64,000 bases of DNA from Herpetosiphonaceae bacterium (GTDB taxonomy: Bacteria; Chloroflexota; Chloroflexia; Chloroflexales; Herpetosiphonaceae): positions 118,018 to 182,017 of the forward strand of contig BPHZ01000007.1 in NCBI GenBank assembly GCA_026003835.1, in the 5' to 3' direction. Below are positions 50,598 to 60,679 of the stretch, piece after piece; the first letter of the stretch is position 1, and each line of letters starts with the position of its first letter. A model generated the notes under the pieces. The model worked only from the letters and a program-made list of their open reading frames with translations, was not told the DNA's origin and did no database searches. A program made the translations under genes and the position numbers.

Positions 50598-53072
50598 CTA
50601 GCGGCTGCACGATTGGAGATAGTCAAGCCCTATCTCTTTGATATTTCCGACCTCCGAATCCCAGTCGAGCACCTCCTCGAACTCGTTTTCCTTGTCGAAA
50701 TCTTCCACGACAGGCCGCATATCCTCGGTAAAGAACTCCACTGTAGGCCCTGCGAATCGCCCAGGGAGCGGGCAGACCCGTCTGGTGAATACGCCGGGAA
50801 ATGAGGAGGGGAAGGTCGGCGGGGCCTGGCCGCCGAAGGGCTCGGCCAGCAGCGTCATCAGGCGCTCGTGGCTGCGGATGCGCTGCAGCAGCCGCGCAAA
50901 GATCACCCCGCCGCCGGTGACACTCTCCACGCGCGCAGTCTGCTCATTGTTGTTGTTGCCCGTCCAGACCGTGATCGTGACATAGGGCGTGAAGCCTGAG
51001 GCCCAGGCGTCGCGGAAATCATCGGTGGTACCGGTCTTGATCGCCGCCGGCGGGTTGAGGCTGATGACCGAGTTGTGGCCGAACATCGGCGCACGAGCCT
51101 GGTTGTCGGAGATCATGCTGGTGATGATGAACGCCAGGCGGGGATCGATGCACTGCGTGCCCGGCGGAACGCGCTTGCCCTCGGCGTACTCCTCGATGGT
51201 CGGCGGCACACACCGGCTGGTATCCAGGCTGGGCTCGGTCGGCAGTGGGATCGGCGTAAACTCTTCCAGCACCTGGCCTCTGGCGTCGGTAATCTTGAGG
51301 ATAGGCGTGGGTGGGAAGTAGCGCCCGCCGCTGGCCAGGGTATTGTAGGCTGTAGCCAGGTCCAGCGGCGTGACCTCGCCGCCGCCCAGCGTCAGCGAGA
51401 GGCCGTAGAAATCCGCGCCACGGCTGAGGTTCGTCGGCGCGACACCCGCCCGGTGCAGCAGGTTGATCACGTTCCCAATTCCAGCGCGCCGCAGAGCTTT
51501 GACGGCGGGCATGTTGAGTGAGTTCGCCAGGGCCATGCGCGGCCGCATCGGCCCATACCACCTGGCCGTATAGTTCTCAGGACGGTACCCCTCTTCGGTC
51601 CCGTTCTCGAACCTGGTTCTCACATCGAGCAAGATACTGCCGGGAGTAATGCCGGGATTCTCGCCTTGACCGCCGGAGCGGATATTTTGCTCGAAGCCGG
51701 CGAGGTAGGTGAAGGGCTTGAGGGCGGAGCCAGGCTGGCGCTGGCGGGTGGTGACGTTAACCTTGCCATCCAGCACATTGCCCTCCTCGCCGGGGGTGGT
51801 TGTCGCCAACGTGCGGGTGTAGCCCACACTGCCCACCATCGCCAGGATCTGTCCGGTGTTGGGCTGGAGCACCACCACGGCGGCGTTGTGGATGTTGCGC
51901 TCTTCCGCTTCTAGCTCGGCGATCCGCCGCTGCGCCTCCTCCTGCGCTATGTTTTGCAGCTCTAGATCTAACGTCGTCGTGATGCGTAATCCCCCTGTCG
52001 TCAGCAGCTCGGGACCATATTTTTGCTCAAGGTGCTCCTTGACATAAAAAACAAAGTATGGCGCCAGCAGGCTGAACTCAAGATCGGTGAAGACGAGATC
52101 TTCGGCGGCGGCTTGCCGTGCCTCATACTCACTAACATAGCCCTCATTGACCATCTGGCGCAGCACGGCGATCTGACGCAGCTTGGGGGGCGGCAGCTCA
52201 TCCGGCAGCTTGTAACTTGGATAGATCCAGTTTGGTGAGAGCTCAACACCGGCCAGCACGCGCTCCTCATCAACGTATTGAAGGGGGTTGTAATAGGTCG
52301 GCGACTGGGGTAGCCCGGCGAGGAGCGAAGACTGAGAGAGCGTCAGATCGCCGGCACTGATACCAAAGTAATTCTTGGCGGCAGCCTGGATGCCGTAGGC
52401 CAGGTTGCCGTAGGGGATCTCATTAAGATAGAGCTGAAGAATCTCATCCTTTGAGTAAATCGCATTGAGTTCCTGGGCCAGGATGATCTCCTTGATCTTG
52501 CGCCGGTAGCGCCGGTCGTAGGCGCGCTCCTCCGGCGTAAGGATAATATTCTTAACCACCTGTTGAGTGATGGTCGAAGCGCCCGAGACCTCGGTTCCGC
52601 TCACGAAGTTTTGGTAGGCGGCGCGGGCGATACCGATATAGTCAACACCGGAGTTCTCGTAGAAGCTGGCGTCCTCGATGGCGATGGTGGCGTCGATCAA
52701 GTGTGGGGAGATCGCATCGAGCGGCACAGGTTCGCGGCGCCCCTCGCCGAAGATCTCGAAGAGCAGCGTGCCATGCCGATCGTAGATACGCGAGGCCTGG
52801 AACGGCTCGTGATCTTCGATTGCTTCCAGACGAGGCCTCAGGCTGTTGGTGACCTGGGCGTAGGCGACGGCGAGTCCTCCAACAGAAACTATCAACAGAA
52901 CGATCAGCAGCCCGACGACAGCCAGCGCTGCCAGCAGCAAAGGGTTCCGACGAGAGCGGCGTGCCTCTCGCCGGCGCAGCAACTGCGGCAGTATGGCAGA
53001 ATGTCTTTGATCGTTTGTATGATTCCTCGGCTGTCTGCCGGAATGGTTTCCATTACGTCTGTGCATCCCCAT
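50598..53072 (-). CDS. Class A penicillin-binding protein (PBP1A-type)
   Basis: An 824-residue bifunctional peptidoglycan synthase. A basic N terminus and TM segment (about 50-75) anchor it. The GT51 glycosyltransferase domain has EDASFYENSGVD, GASTITQQVVKN and the RKIKEIILAQELN motif. The transpeptidase has the nucleophile in PGSALKPF, the ANSLNMP (SxN) motif and KTGTTDD. The C-terminal tail of about 70 residues is acidic and carries two Cys. The ATG at 53072 has GAGGA upstream but at long spacing; an ATG two codons later is equally possible. Confidence 0.95.
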   Translation of the reverse strand: MGMHRRNGNHSGRQPRNHTNDQRHSAILPQLLRRREARRSRRNPLLLAALAVVGLLIVLLIVSVGGLAVAYAQVTNSLRPRLEAIEDHEPFQASRIYDRHGTLLFEIFGEGRREPVPLDAISPHLIDATIAIEDASFYENSGVDYIGIARAAYQNFVSGTEVSGASTITQQVVKNIILTPEERAYDRRYRRKIKEIILAQELNAIYSKDEILQLYLNEIPYGNLAYGIQAAAKNYFGISAGDLTLSQSSLLAGLPQSPTYYNPLQYVDEERVLAGVELSPNWIYPSYKLPDELPPPKLRQIAVLRQMVNEGYVSEYEARQAAAEDLVFTDLEFSLLAPYFVFYVKEHLEQKYGPELLTTGGLRITTTLDLELQNIAQEEAQRRIAELEAEERNIHNAAVVVLQPNTGQILAMVGSVGYTRTLATTTPGEEGNVLDGKVNVTTRQRQPGSALKPFTYLAGFEQNIRSGGQGENPGITPGSILLDVRTRFENGTEEGYRPENYTARWYGPMRPRMALANSLNMPAVKALRRAGIGNVINLLHRAGVAPTNLSRGADFYGLSLTLGGGEVTPLDLATAYNTLASGGRYFPPTPILKITDARGQVLEEFTPIPLPTEPSLDTSRCVPPTIEEYAEGKRVPPGTQCIDPRLAFIITSMISDNQARAPMFGHNSVISLNPPAAIKTGTTDDFRDAWASGFTPYVTITVWTGNNNNEQTARVESVTGGGVIFARLLQRIRSHERLMTLLAEPFGGQAPPTFPSSFPGVFTRRVCPLPGRFAGPTVEFFTEDMRPVVEDFDKENEFEEVLDWDSEVGNIKEIGLDYLQSCSR

Positions 53073-53381
53073 CGTGTGCGCTTTTCCTCTTGCCGGGTAG
53101 TACTGACTATGGCCCGCTGCGGGCATGGTTGCAGGCGGGGCGCGATCTATAAGCGAGCAGTCGCTTACTGCTCGCCTGTGAGTTGCTATTCGATCAGCTT
53201 ATAGCACAGGGAGTGCCACGCGAGCTGGCGCCCGCCATGCCGCCGGGTCGGAGTACGGGCTGGATTGTGAAGAGACCATCGGCTCCGGTGCAGGAATGCT
53301 TACCCACAGCAGCCTCGTTTGAGACTATACTGTGCTTGAAAGCTGATGACAGGCTTCTGATCGAGAAGGAGGTAACAGGCG
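53073..53381. other. Intergenic region between divergent PBP and SHOCT genes
   Basis: About 310 bases. TATACT at 53326-53331 is a probable -10 box for the SHOCT gene, about 50 bases before its ATG. GCGAGCAGTCGCTTACTGCTCGC near 53152-53174 is an inverted repeat that could be regulatory. No gene seen. Confidence 0.4.
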
Positions 53382-53753
53382 ATGCGTAGCAAAACTATTG
53401 GATTCTGGGCGCTCATAGCGCTTGGCGCGGCGCTGCTTCTTTGGATTGTCGCATGGGCACTAACGCCGGAACAGGCGCGCTGGATGGGGCCAGGAGCGAT
53501 GCCCTGGATGTACGGGGCAGGGGTTGGCTGGCCGGCCATGGGGCTGATGATGGTATCAATGATCATATTCTGGGGCGCTATCATCGCCGGCATCATCGTA
53601 GCTATCCGCTGGGCCATTGAACGCGACGGAGAGGCAGGGGATACTGAAACAAACATCGATGCCCTCGAAGTCGTTCGCCGCCGCTATGCGCGCGGCGAGA
53701 TCAGCCGCGAGGAGTACGAGCGTCTATGCCATGATCTGGTCAGCACAGGCTGA
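53382..53753 (+). CDS. SHOCT domain membrane protein
   Basis: A 123-residue protein with two TM segments (about 8-27 and 48-75) and a C-terminal SHOCT motif (EVVRRRYARGEISREEYERLCHDL), a short oligomerisation module. The loop between the TMs is rich in Met, Trp and Gly (RWMGPGAMPWMYGAGVGWPAMG). GAAGGAGG precedes the ATG. Function is unknown; many relatives are small stress- or envelope-associated proteins. Confidence 0.85.
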   Translation: MRSKTIGFWALIALGAALLLWIVAWALTPEQARWMGPGAMPWMYGAGVGWPAMGLMMVSMIIFWGAIIAGIIVAIRWAIERDGEAGDTETNIDALEVVRRRYARGEISREEYERLCHDLVSTG

Positions 53754-53847
53754 AGCGCTTGATTCCAGGCATCTGTAGCACACCATCGGTTATTCTCTGC
53801 CTGTGCCGCAGCGATATGCCTCCAACCGCTGTCGCATATCCTTCATT

Positions 53848-53875
53848 TTGGCAAGGGCGTAACCTTGTGTAGAAT
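53848..53875 (+). promoter_or_regulatory. Promoter TTGGCA-N16-TAGAAT before the SDR gene
   Basis: TTGGCA (53848-53853), a 16-base spacer and TAGAAT (53870-53875) lie 88 bases before the SDR start. Confidence 0.5.
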
Positions 53876-53963
53876 AGGACGGCCAAATCTTTCACTACAT
53901 TGTTGGTGGCCGGCCGTCTGAGGGCAAGCAGAAACGAAACGCCGGCCGCGCATAGGAGGCGAC

Positions 53964-54752
53964 ATGATTCTTCGTGAGAATGCGTTGGACGGACAGGTAG
54001 CACTCGTGACGGGCGGCGGAACGGGTATCGGCAAAGCGATTGCGCTAACCTTTGCTCGCCTGGGAGCTGATGTAATCATTGCCAGCCGCAATATGGAGCA
54101 CCTGGCGCCGGCGGCGGAGGAGATCCAGGCCCTGGGGCGGCGCTGCATGGCCCGCGTCTGCGATGTGCGCGATCCCCAGGCGGTTGCAGAGACAGTCGAT
54201 GCGGCCAGGGAATGGGGCGGCGTCGATATCCTGGTCAACAACGCCGCCGGCAACTTCATTGTTCCCGCTGAGAACCTTACCCCCAATGGCTGGCGCGCGG
54301 TGATCGATATCGTTCTGAATGGCAGCTTCTTTTGCTCTCAGGCGGTTGGCAAACAGATGATCAAGCGCGGGCGCGGAGGTAGCATTATCAGTATTCTTGC
54401 CACCTACGCCTGGACAGGCGGGCCGGGGACGATTCACTCGGCGGCGGCGAAGGCGGGCGTACTGGCGATGACACGGACCTTGGCGGTTGAATGGGCTCGC
54501 TACGGCATCCGGGTGAACGCCATCGCTCCTGGGCCGGTAGAGACCGAGGGGGCTGGCGCGAAGCTCTGGGCGACTCCCGAGATCGCTGAACAGCTGCGGC
54601 GGAGCATCCCTCAGGGACGTTTCGGCAGCACAGAAGAAATCGCCGAGATTGTCGCCTTCCTGGCTTCGCCTGCAGCCGCGTTCATCACTGGCGATGTGAT
54701 CACAGCCGATGGCGGCCAGTGGCTCAACAAAGGCTTCCTTGCTTTTCAGTAG
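53964..54752 (+). CDS. SDR oxidoreductase, 2,4-dienoyl-CoA reductase-like
   Basis: A 262-residue short-chain dehydrogenase. The cofactor loop TGGGTGIGKAIA and NNAAGNFIVPAENL are present. The usual YxxxK site is absent: the position reads HSAAAK, as in the dienoyl-CoA reductase branch, where the active Tyr comes earlier, here in ATYAWTGG. PGPVETEGA matches that branch as well. It should reduce 2,4-dienoyl-CoA with NADPH in unsaturated fatty-acid breakdown. AGGAGG precedes the ATG. Confidence 0.88.
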   Translation: MILRENALDGQVALVTGGGTGIGKAIALTFARLGADVIIASRNMEHLAPAAEEIQALGRRCMARVCDVRDPQAVAETVDAAREWGGVDILVNNAAGNFIVPAENLTPNGWRAVIDIVLNGSFFCSQAVGKQMIKRGRGGSIISILATYAWTGGPGTIHSAAAKAGVLAMTRTLAVEWARYGIRVNAIAPGPVETEGAGAKLWATPEIAEQLRRSIPQGRFGSTEEIAEIVAFLASPAAAFITGDVITADGGQWLNKGFLAFQ

Positions 54753-54806
54753 CGCCGATTGCCAGAAACTCAGCCGGTGGGCGCTGAGCGTCACTCGACA
54801 CACAAT

Positions 54807-54852
54807 GATGAGGAATGGGGGAGTTGGAGGAGCGAAGCCGCGCCAACTCCCC
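54807..54852. repeat. G-rich palindromic repeat, copy 2
   Basis: ATGAGGAATGGGGGAGTTGG followed by AGGAGCGAAGCCGCG and CCAACTCCCC: arms GGGGAGTTGG and CCAACTCCCC with a 15-base centre. The left half matches the copy at 5461-5498 (ATGAGGAA-GGGGGAG-TGGAGG-GCG-AGCC). It sits between the convergent SDR and permease genes. Confidence 0.55.
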
Positions 54853-54875
54853 ATCAATGTCGGCGTGGTTAACCG

Positions 54876-55739
54876 CTAGCCTTTCACCGACCCGGCGAGA
54901 AGCCCGCGCACAAAGTAGCGCTGCAGCGCGAAGAAGACGATCAGCGGGATCACCATCGATACGAAGGCGCCCGCTGTGAGAAGATGCCAGTCCTGCCCTT
55001 TGGAGCCGACCAGGGCCGCCAGACGCGAGGTAACGACGGTGACATCAGGACTGGTGCCGAGGAACACGAGCGAGACCAGCAGATCGTTCCAGACCCAGAG
55101 AAATTGGAAGATGCCGAAAGAGGCGATAGCCGGCAGGGAGAGTGGTAAGACCAGGCTCGTGAAGGTGCGAAAGTGCGAGGCGCCGTCAATGGCGGCCGAC
55201 TCGATCAGGTCGCGCGGGAGCTGAGCGATATAGCCGTAGAGCAGGAAGGTTGCCAGCGGGAGGCCGAAGCCGGCATGGGCCAGCCAGATGCCCAGAAAGG
55301 TACCGTTGAGATCCAAGGTTGTGTAGAGGCGCAACAAAGGGATCAGCGCCATCTGTAGCGGCACCACCATTAGGCCGATGAGCAGCGCAAACCATAGATC
55401 ACGGCCGGGAAAGCGCATCCAGGCGAAGGCGTAAGCGGCAAAGGCTGCGATGGTGATCGGTATCACAGTGGCAGGGATCGTTACCATCACGCTGTTGATA
55501 AATGCGTTGCCAAGGCCGTCAGCCATAATCACATCGCCGTAGTTCTTAAGGCTCCACTGAGTGAGATTAAACGGATGTGCCAGCGCGGTCCACCATCCGC
55601 TGGTGCGGATGGCCCGTGCCTCACGAAAGGAGCTGATGAGAATGCCCGCCGTAGGCAGCGTCCAGAAAAAGCAGATCACAATCGCTGCGCTGTGGACGAC
55701 GCTACGCGAAAGCAGCCGCTGGAATGTGTACCTGTGCAT
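54876..55739 (-). CDS. Sugar ABC transporter permease, MalG type
   Basis: A 287-residue inner-membrane permease with six hydrophobic segments. The coupling loop ESAAIDGASHFRTFTSLVLPL is the EAA motif of carbohydrate (CUT1) permeases. It starts three bases after the stop of its MalF-type partner on the minus strand, and the binding-protein gene lies just upstream. With a chitinase and hexosaminidase next door, an aminosugar or oligosaccharide substrate is likely but unproven. No ATPase gene is present. Confidence 0.93.
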   Translation of the reverse strand: MHRYTFQRLLSRSVVHSAAIVICFFWTLPTAGILISSFREARAIRTSGWWTALAHPFNLTQWSLKNYGDVIMADGLGNAFINSVMVTIPATVIPITIAAFAAYAFAWMRFPGRDLWFALLIGLMVVPLQMALIPLLRLYTTLDLNGTFLGIWLAHAGFGLPLATFLLYGYIAQLPRDLIESAAIDGASHFRTFTSLVLPLSLPAIASFGIFQFLWVWNDLLVSLVFLGTSPDVTVVTSRLAALVGSKGQDWHLLTAGAFVSMVIPLIVFFALQRYFVRGLLAGSVKG

Positions 55740-55742
55740 CCT

Positions 55743-56903
55743 TCAGCTCCTCTGCCGGCGGATGTTCCGCACGTTTGCTATGATGACCGGCACGACGGCC
55801 AGGAGCAGGATCACTGCCAGTGCGCTGGCCCGGCCATAGTCCCTATAGCGAAACATCTCGGCGTACATACGATTGGCAATGACCTCGGTGCTGTACTGAC
55901 CGTTGGTCATAACATAGACGATATCGAACACCTTAAGCACAGCAATGACGACGGCTGTAGCGACGGTCATGATCGCGCCGCGCAGCGTCGGGATGACAAT
56001 AGAGAAAAAGATCTGGAGTTCACTGGCGCCGTCGATGCGCGCAGCATCGATGATTTCATCGGGGATGGCCTTGAGCGCTGCCGATAGAACGACCATACAG
56101 AATCCGGTCTGCAGCCAGATCATGACGACCATCAGGGCCAGGTTGTTAATTCCTCGCTCAATCAGCCAACCGACTGGCTCGCCGCCGGCCTGCACCACCA
56201 ACGCGTTCAACAGGCCGATCTGCGGGCGCCCTTTGGGCTGATACGCATACACAAACTTCCAGATCACGCTCGCGCCGACAAAGGAGATGGCGGTTGGTAG
56301 AAAGATCAGCGATTTGGCGACAGACTCGTAACGCACGCGGTCAAACAGCACGGCGATGATCAGGCCCAGCGCAACACTTGCGCTTGTCACCATGATGATC
56401 CAAAAGATGTTGTTGGCGAAGGCTGTCCGCATCGCCGGCTCGGTAAAAACAAACCTGTAGTTCTCCAACCCTACAAAATGCTCCGAGCGGGCATCGTGAA
56501 AGCTTAGATAGATGGTGAGCGCCGCCGGATAGACCAGATAGATAAAGACCATGGCCAGTGCCGGGCCGGCAAACACCAGCGGAAGGAGACGCCGCCGCAA
56601 TCGGGCCACAGGAAGCAGCGCAACAAGTCTGTCGAGCGTCCAGTAGAAAAGCCAGACGCCGGCAACACCCAGGCCGGTGGCTATCAGCATAGCCAGGATT
56701 CGCGGCGTCGTTTTATCTTGAATGAGCGCCAGCCCCGCTCGAAAGGCCAGGATCACAGCGGCGGCGATGAGGAGCCAGCCGAGGAAGCGGAGACCTGGCG
56801 CCAGCGCCGCGGATGCGAGCGGGCGACGGCTATGCTGCCGGGATGGCTGCTCACCAGCGGAATCTGCTGTCTTCATCCTGCTCTGCTTTTGATTGATTTC
56901 CAT
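55743..56903 (-). CDS. Sugar ABC transporter permease, MalF type
   Basis: A 386-residue permease. Two extra hydrophobic segments at about 40-95 precede the standard six, as in larger MalF proteins. FVGLENYRFVFTEP and the coupling loop DAARIDGASELQIFFSIVIPTL are diagnostic. The gene lies 138 bases downstream of the binding-protein gene with a long inverted repeat in the gap. Start at 56903; an ATG at 56876 would give a shorter form. Confidence 0.92.
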   Translation of the reverse strand: MEINQKQSRMKTADSAGEQPSRQHSRRPLASAALAPGLRFLGWLLIAAAVILAFRAGLALIQDKTTPRILAMLIATGLGVAGVWLFYWTLDRLVALLPVARLRRRLLPLVFAGPALAMVFIYLVYPAALTIYLSFHDARSEHFVGLENYRFVFTEPAMRTAFANNIFWIIMVTSASVALGLIIAVLFDRVRYESVAKSLIFLPTAISFVGASVIWKFVYAYQPKGRPQIGLLNALVVQAGGEPVGWLIERGINNLALMVVMIWLQTGFCMVVLSAALKAIPDEIIDAARIDGASELQIFFSIVIPTLRGAIMTVATAVVIAVLKVFDIVYVMTNGQYSTEVIANRMYAEMFRYRDYGRASALAVILLLAVVPVIIANVRNIRRQRS

Positions 56904-56962
56904 TTGGGTACCTTTACCGTCGCCTTCGTTCGACGCTCCAGCCCTCGCACGCTCTGCGCTCC

Positions 56963-57001
56963 GCCCTCACCCCGGCCCACTACACGGGCTGGGGTGAGGG
57001 C
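56963..57001. repeat. 16-bp inverted repeat between binding-protein and permease genes
   Basis: GCCCTCACCCCGGCCC and GGGCTGGGGTGAGGGC pair over 16 positions with one G-T wobble and a 7-base loop (ACTACAC). The site lies in the transcript between the solute-binding protein and the two permeases, where a stem could stabilise the upstream message or attenuate the downstream genes. Confidence 0.7.
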
Positions 57002-57041
57002 TCGTGGTAAGCGCACGGTCGGGGGACGACGTGCCTCCAAC

Positions 57042-58501
57042 TTAGTTGCTTGTCTTCGGCCAGCTATTCTCGATCTCCTGCAAAACGGTATCGAGATCCT
57101 TGCCGTTAACCCAATCCACCATGCCTTTCCAGAAGGTTCCCGTACCAACCTGTGGCGGCATGAGGTCTGAGGCATCGAATCGGAAGATCGTTGCGCTCTT
57201 GATGATCTCGGCCTGGGTGCGGTCTACCTCGTTGGGATACCAGTCCAGCGGTACGCCCTTGTTGGGCGAGATAAAGCCGCCCTTCTCGATCCAGACCCTG
57301 GCGGCCTTAGGTGTTGCCAGATACTCCATGACCGCGCGCACTTCGGGCCGGTCGTTGAACATTGCAAAGACATCCCCACCGCCCAGCACCGGCTTGCCCT
57401 GGGCGGGGTCGATCGGCGGCAGATAGAAGAAGCTGCTGTCGACGCCTGCCTTTTTACCCTCGGGGAAGAACCCAGGCGCCCAGCCGGCCTGGCGGTAGAG
57501 CCAGCAGGCCGGAGGCTCCTCGAACATAGGCGTCTGCGTATCCGCGACGGGGATGGTCAGAATGCCGGTCTTGCCACCATAGACGTAGCGCTCGTTGAAC
57601 CAGATCTCTGCCATGATCTCCGCCGCCTGTTTGACGCTAGGGTGATTGAATGGAATCTCATGCCGTGTCCACTGGTCGTAGATCTCCGGGCCGGCCGTGC
57701 GTAGTAGAATATCCTCGATCCAGTCTGTAGCGTACCAGCCGGTGGCGCCGCCGTGCTCCAGACCGATACACCAGGGCGTATGTCCATCGGCGACGATCTG
57801 ATCGCTTAGGGCGATAAGCTCATCCCAGGTTTCAGGGATTTTATAGCCTTTCTCTTCAAAGGCCTTCACCGGGTACCATACCAGGCTCTTGGTCGAGGCG
57901 CGGTAGAAGACACCGTAGAGCTTATCGTTGATGGTGGCGAGGTCAAGCCACGATGAGATATAGTCCTGTTTCAGCTGGTCGACGTTCATAAAGCTGGCGA
58001 GATCGACAAGTTTTGCCGTCACGGGGCGAAGCTGGCCATCAGTGCGGGCTGCGGGAAGCCGGCGATATCCGGGCGCATTGTTGCCCTCAACCCGTACGGT
58101 GATCAACGTCTCGAAATCGCGTGAGCCTTCGTACTGGATGTTGATCCCCGTGCGCTCCGCGAACGGCGCCAGCGCCTCCTTGAAGCTGGTCTCGTCCTCG
58201 TCGACCCATACGCTGAAGATGGTGACCGTTTGTGCCTTTAAATTCGCCCGCCTCGGCCCGAGCAAGATGCTCATATGGCCCGGATGCCGACGTATCCGGG
58301 GCGGGGGTGTCTGTTGGAGCGGCGGGAGCAGTCGCCGTTGCGCGCGGCTGCTGAGAGGTATCGCTTTGCTTTTGTCGGCTCGCTCTGTCCCTGCTGTTCC
58401 GGCGATGGCGCTGTGGCCGGCTGATTGCTGCCGCAGGCGGCCAGGATCAGCGCCATTATCATAAGGAGCGCTATCCAGCGCGATCGATTCCGCACACTCA
58501 T
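57042..58501 (-). CDS. Sugar-binding lipoprotein of ABC transporter (frameshifted in this sequence)
   Basis: A CUT1 solute-binding protein. The true start at 58501 gives a signal peptide ending LILAAC-GSN, but that frame fails near 58375. The mature part is read in another frame from about 58235 (AQTVTIFSVWVDEDETSF) to the end (LQEIENSWPKTSN). A short stretch at about 58025-58085 is out of frame and then restored: IAGFPQPALMASF is visible in the alternative frame. At least four small indels are needed, two of them compensating. Body motifs GVFYRASTKSLVWYPVKAFEEKGY and IPETWDELIALSDQI fit the family well. Confidence 0.8.
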
Positions 58502-58673
58502 GGGGGGCCTCCTGGTCTTTCGTATGGCGCAAAAGCCAATCATAGCAACTACCTGACGATGCGCAGATCTATCTCATAGTCACCCCCTGCCTGTAGCTGT
58601 ATGCGCTGGCCGGCGCAGGGAACGAGCACAGAACTCTCGCTCCCTGCTGCCGTCGTCCTACCTCTTCGACAAC

Positions 58674-60589
58674 TTAGTTCAATCCGTTGTAGATCGTCGT
58701 AATCAGCTCGCCTTCCAGCGTGTCGCCGCTCAGCTCCCAGAACATGATCCCGCCTAGATTGCCCGAGTTGACATAATTAGTTTTTGTTATTCATCACCGC
58801 CGGATCGTCGAAGGTCCAGAAGTAGCCGCCTGAGTAGAGCCAGGCCGCCTGAGCCTCCGAGTTGTAGTAGCGCGTATACCCCTTGTTTTTGAGCACCTTG
58901 TAATCCTCGATACCGTTCTCGTACGTGCCAGGTGCAGCGCCGCTACTGGATTGCCACAGGCCGTTGTTGGTGCCGGGCACGCCCTGCCAGCCGCGGCCGT
59001 AGAAGGGCACACCAATGACGAGCTTGTTTGCGGGGGGTGCCACGCTGAAGCCAGGTCTGAGTCGCCTCGTGGACGGTGAACTTCAATGGCGCGGTCGGGA
59101 TCGCCGCTGGCCGGGTAGAGCGCTGACTGGAAGTTGGTGCGGTTCTCCCAGGCGCCGTGGAAGTCATAGGTCATCAGGTTGATAAAGTCAAGGTACTGGT
59201 GGATCTTGTCGACCTCGATCTTGTCGATCTTCTCCTGGCCGGCCGGCGCCGCAATGGTCAGCAGGTACTGCCTTGCCGGTCTGCTGGCTCAACTGATTGA
59301 GCTGGCTGCGGAACTCGGCCAGCAGCGCTGTAAAGTTCTGCGTATCCTCGGGCCGGTAGTTACAGGTGTTACCGCAGGCGCCCGGGTACTCCCAATCGAT
59401 ATCGATGCCGTCGAAGATACCGGGGTAGGACAGGCCGGGAGCGAAGTTACCCTTGATGAACATGTCGATACACGATGCGACGAAGGCCGAGCGATTTCTC
59501 CGGCAGCGCAGCATCGGAGAACTTGGATGACCATGTCCAGCCGCCGATGGAGATCAACACTTTGATGTGCGGATACATCTGCTTCAGCTTGCGGAGCTGG
59601 TTGAAGCTGCCGCGCAGCGCTCCGCTATCCCAGGTGTCGGAAACTCCATCGACGCTTGCGGCGGCATCGTAGAACCGATCATAGTCGGCGTAGGAGTCGC
59701 CGATGGCGCACTTCAGATCCGAGCTGATATTGGCAAAGGCATAGTTGATATGGGTCAGCTTCGAGGCCGAGCCGCTGGTGTGAATGTTTTTAACGTGATA
59801 GTTGCGCTGGTAGACACCCCACTGCGCGAAATAGCCAATGATACGTTTGCTTGAGGGCTGGGGGTCCGGTGTCGCGGTCGGCGAAGGTGTGTTCGTCGGC
59901 GCCGGCGTACTGGTCGGGCCGGTGGTAGCGGTCGGCGTCGGGGTATTGGTCGCCGAAGGGGTACTGGTTGGCGTTGCCGTTGCCGAAGGCGTGTTGGTTG
60001 GCGTTGCCGTCGGCAAGGGCGTATTCGTCGGCGTGGCGCTGTTGCCGTCCGGCTCGACGCCCCAGATCAACACACCATTGCGGTAGAGCGTTACTCTCGT
60101 CCAGTCGGCGAAGGCGGTTTTCGTCGCGTCGAACGAATAATCATCCGACTCATTGTAGCTTGACCAGTCAGTCTTATGGATGCGCATCTGGATCTCGGTA
60201 TAGGCGCCGGCGGCGAGGCTACCGGCGCCGCTGGTGAAGCCCACCTCCAGATAATAATCAGCCCCGCTAACCGGGGAGGAGAGCCTGACGAGCTGTTTGG
60301 TCAGATTGGCGCATCCGGCCTGGGCCCAGTCGCAGGGCGCATTCTGCGCCTTATCGCCGTCGACGGTGTACCAGTAGCGAAACTTAAGCTCACTCAGCGG
60401 GATGGATGTGCTGCCCGTATTCACAATTCGGAACCAGGGCGTGATCTCGCTATCGGTCGGGTTGGTGTTGAAGGCCCGGTACTGCATCTTGAGCGCTGTC
60501 GATGCAGCGCTGCCGTCCCCTAGTGGCAATAGCGTCGTGATCAGCGCAACAATAAGGGCAAGCGGTAGAAGACTGAGTGATCGGCGCAT
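58674..60589 (-). CDS. Secreted chitinase: CBM3-like domain, PT-rich linker, GH18 (frameshifted)
   Basis: A modular exported chitinase. A signal peptide (about 1-28) is followed by a CBM3-like cellulose/chitin-binding domain (about 30-165), a Thr/Pro/Ser/Ala linker (about 175-250) and a GH18 barrel starting RIIGYFAQWGVYQRNYHV. The catalytic motif DGIDIDWEYP and later INLMTYDFHGAW, VIGVPFYGRGW and the closing GIMFWELSGDT are all present but in different frames. About five indels lie at 59505, 59265, 59085, 59040 and 58778 (approximate). The end at 58674 is inferred from the last resumed frame (IYNGLN and stop). Confidence 0.85.
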
Positions 60590-60679
60590 GAGCGTTGTAC
60601 TCCTCCTTCGATACAGTTTTTCTGATTACGGAGCACCATTGAGAACAGCCTCTGTCAGGCACGTATGGATAGGTCGTAA

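Noticed and set aside
53964..54752. SDR gene judged inactive because YxxxK is missing
   Set aside because: The HSAAAK variant with an earlier Tyr (ATYAWTGG) is the normal arrangement in the 2,4-dienoyl-CoA reductase branch.
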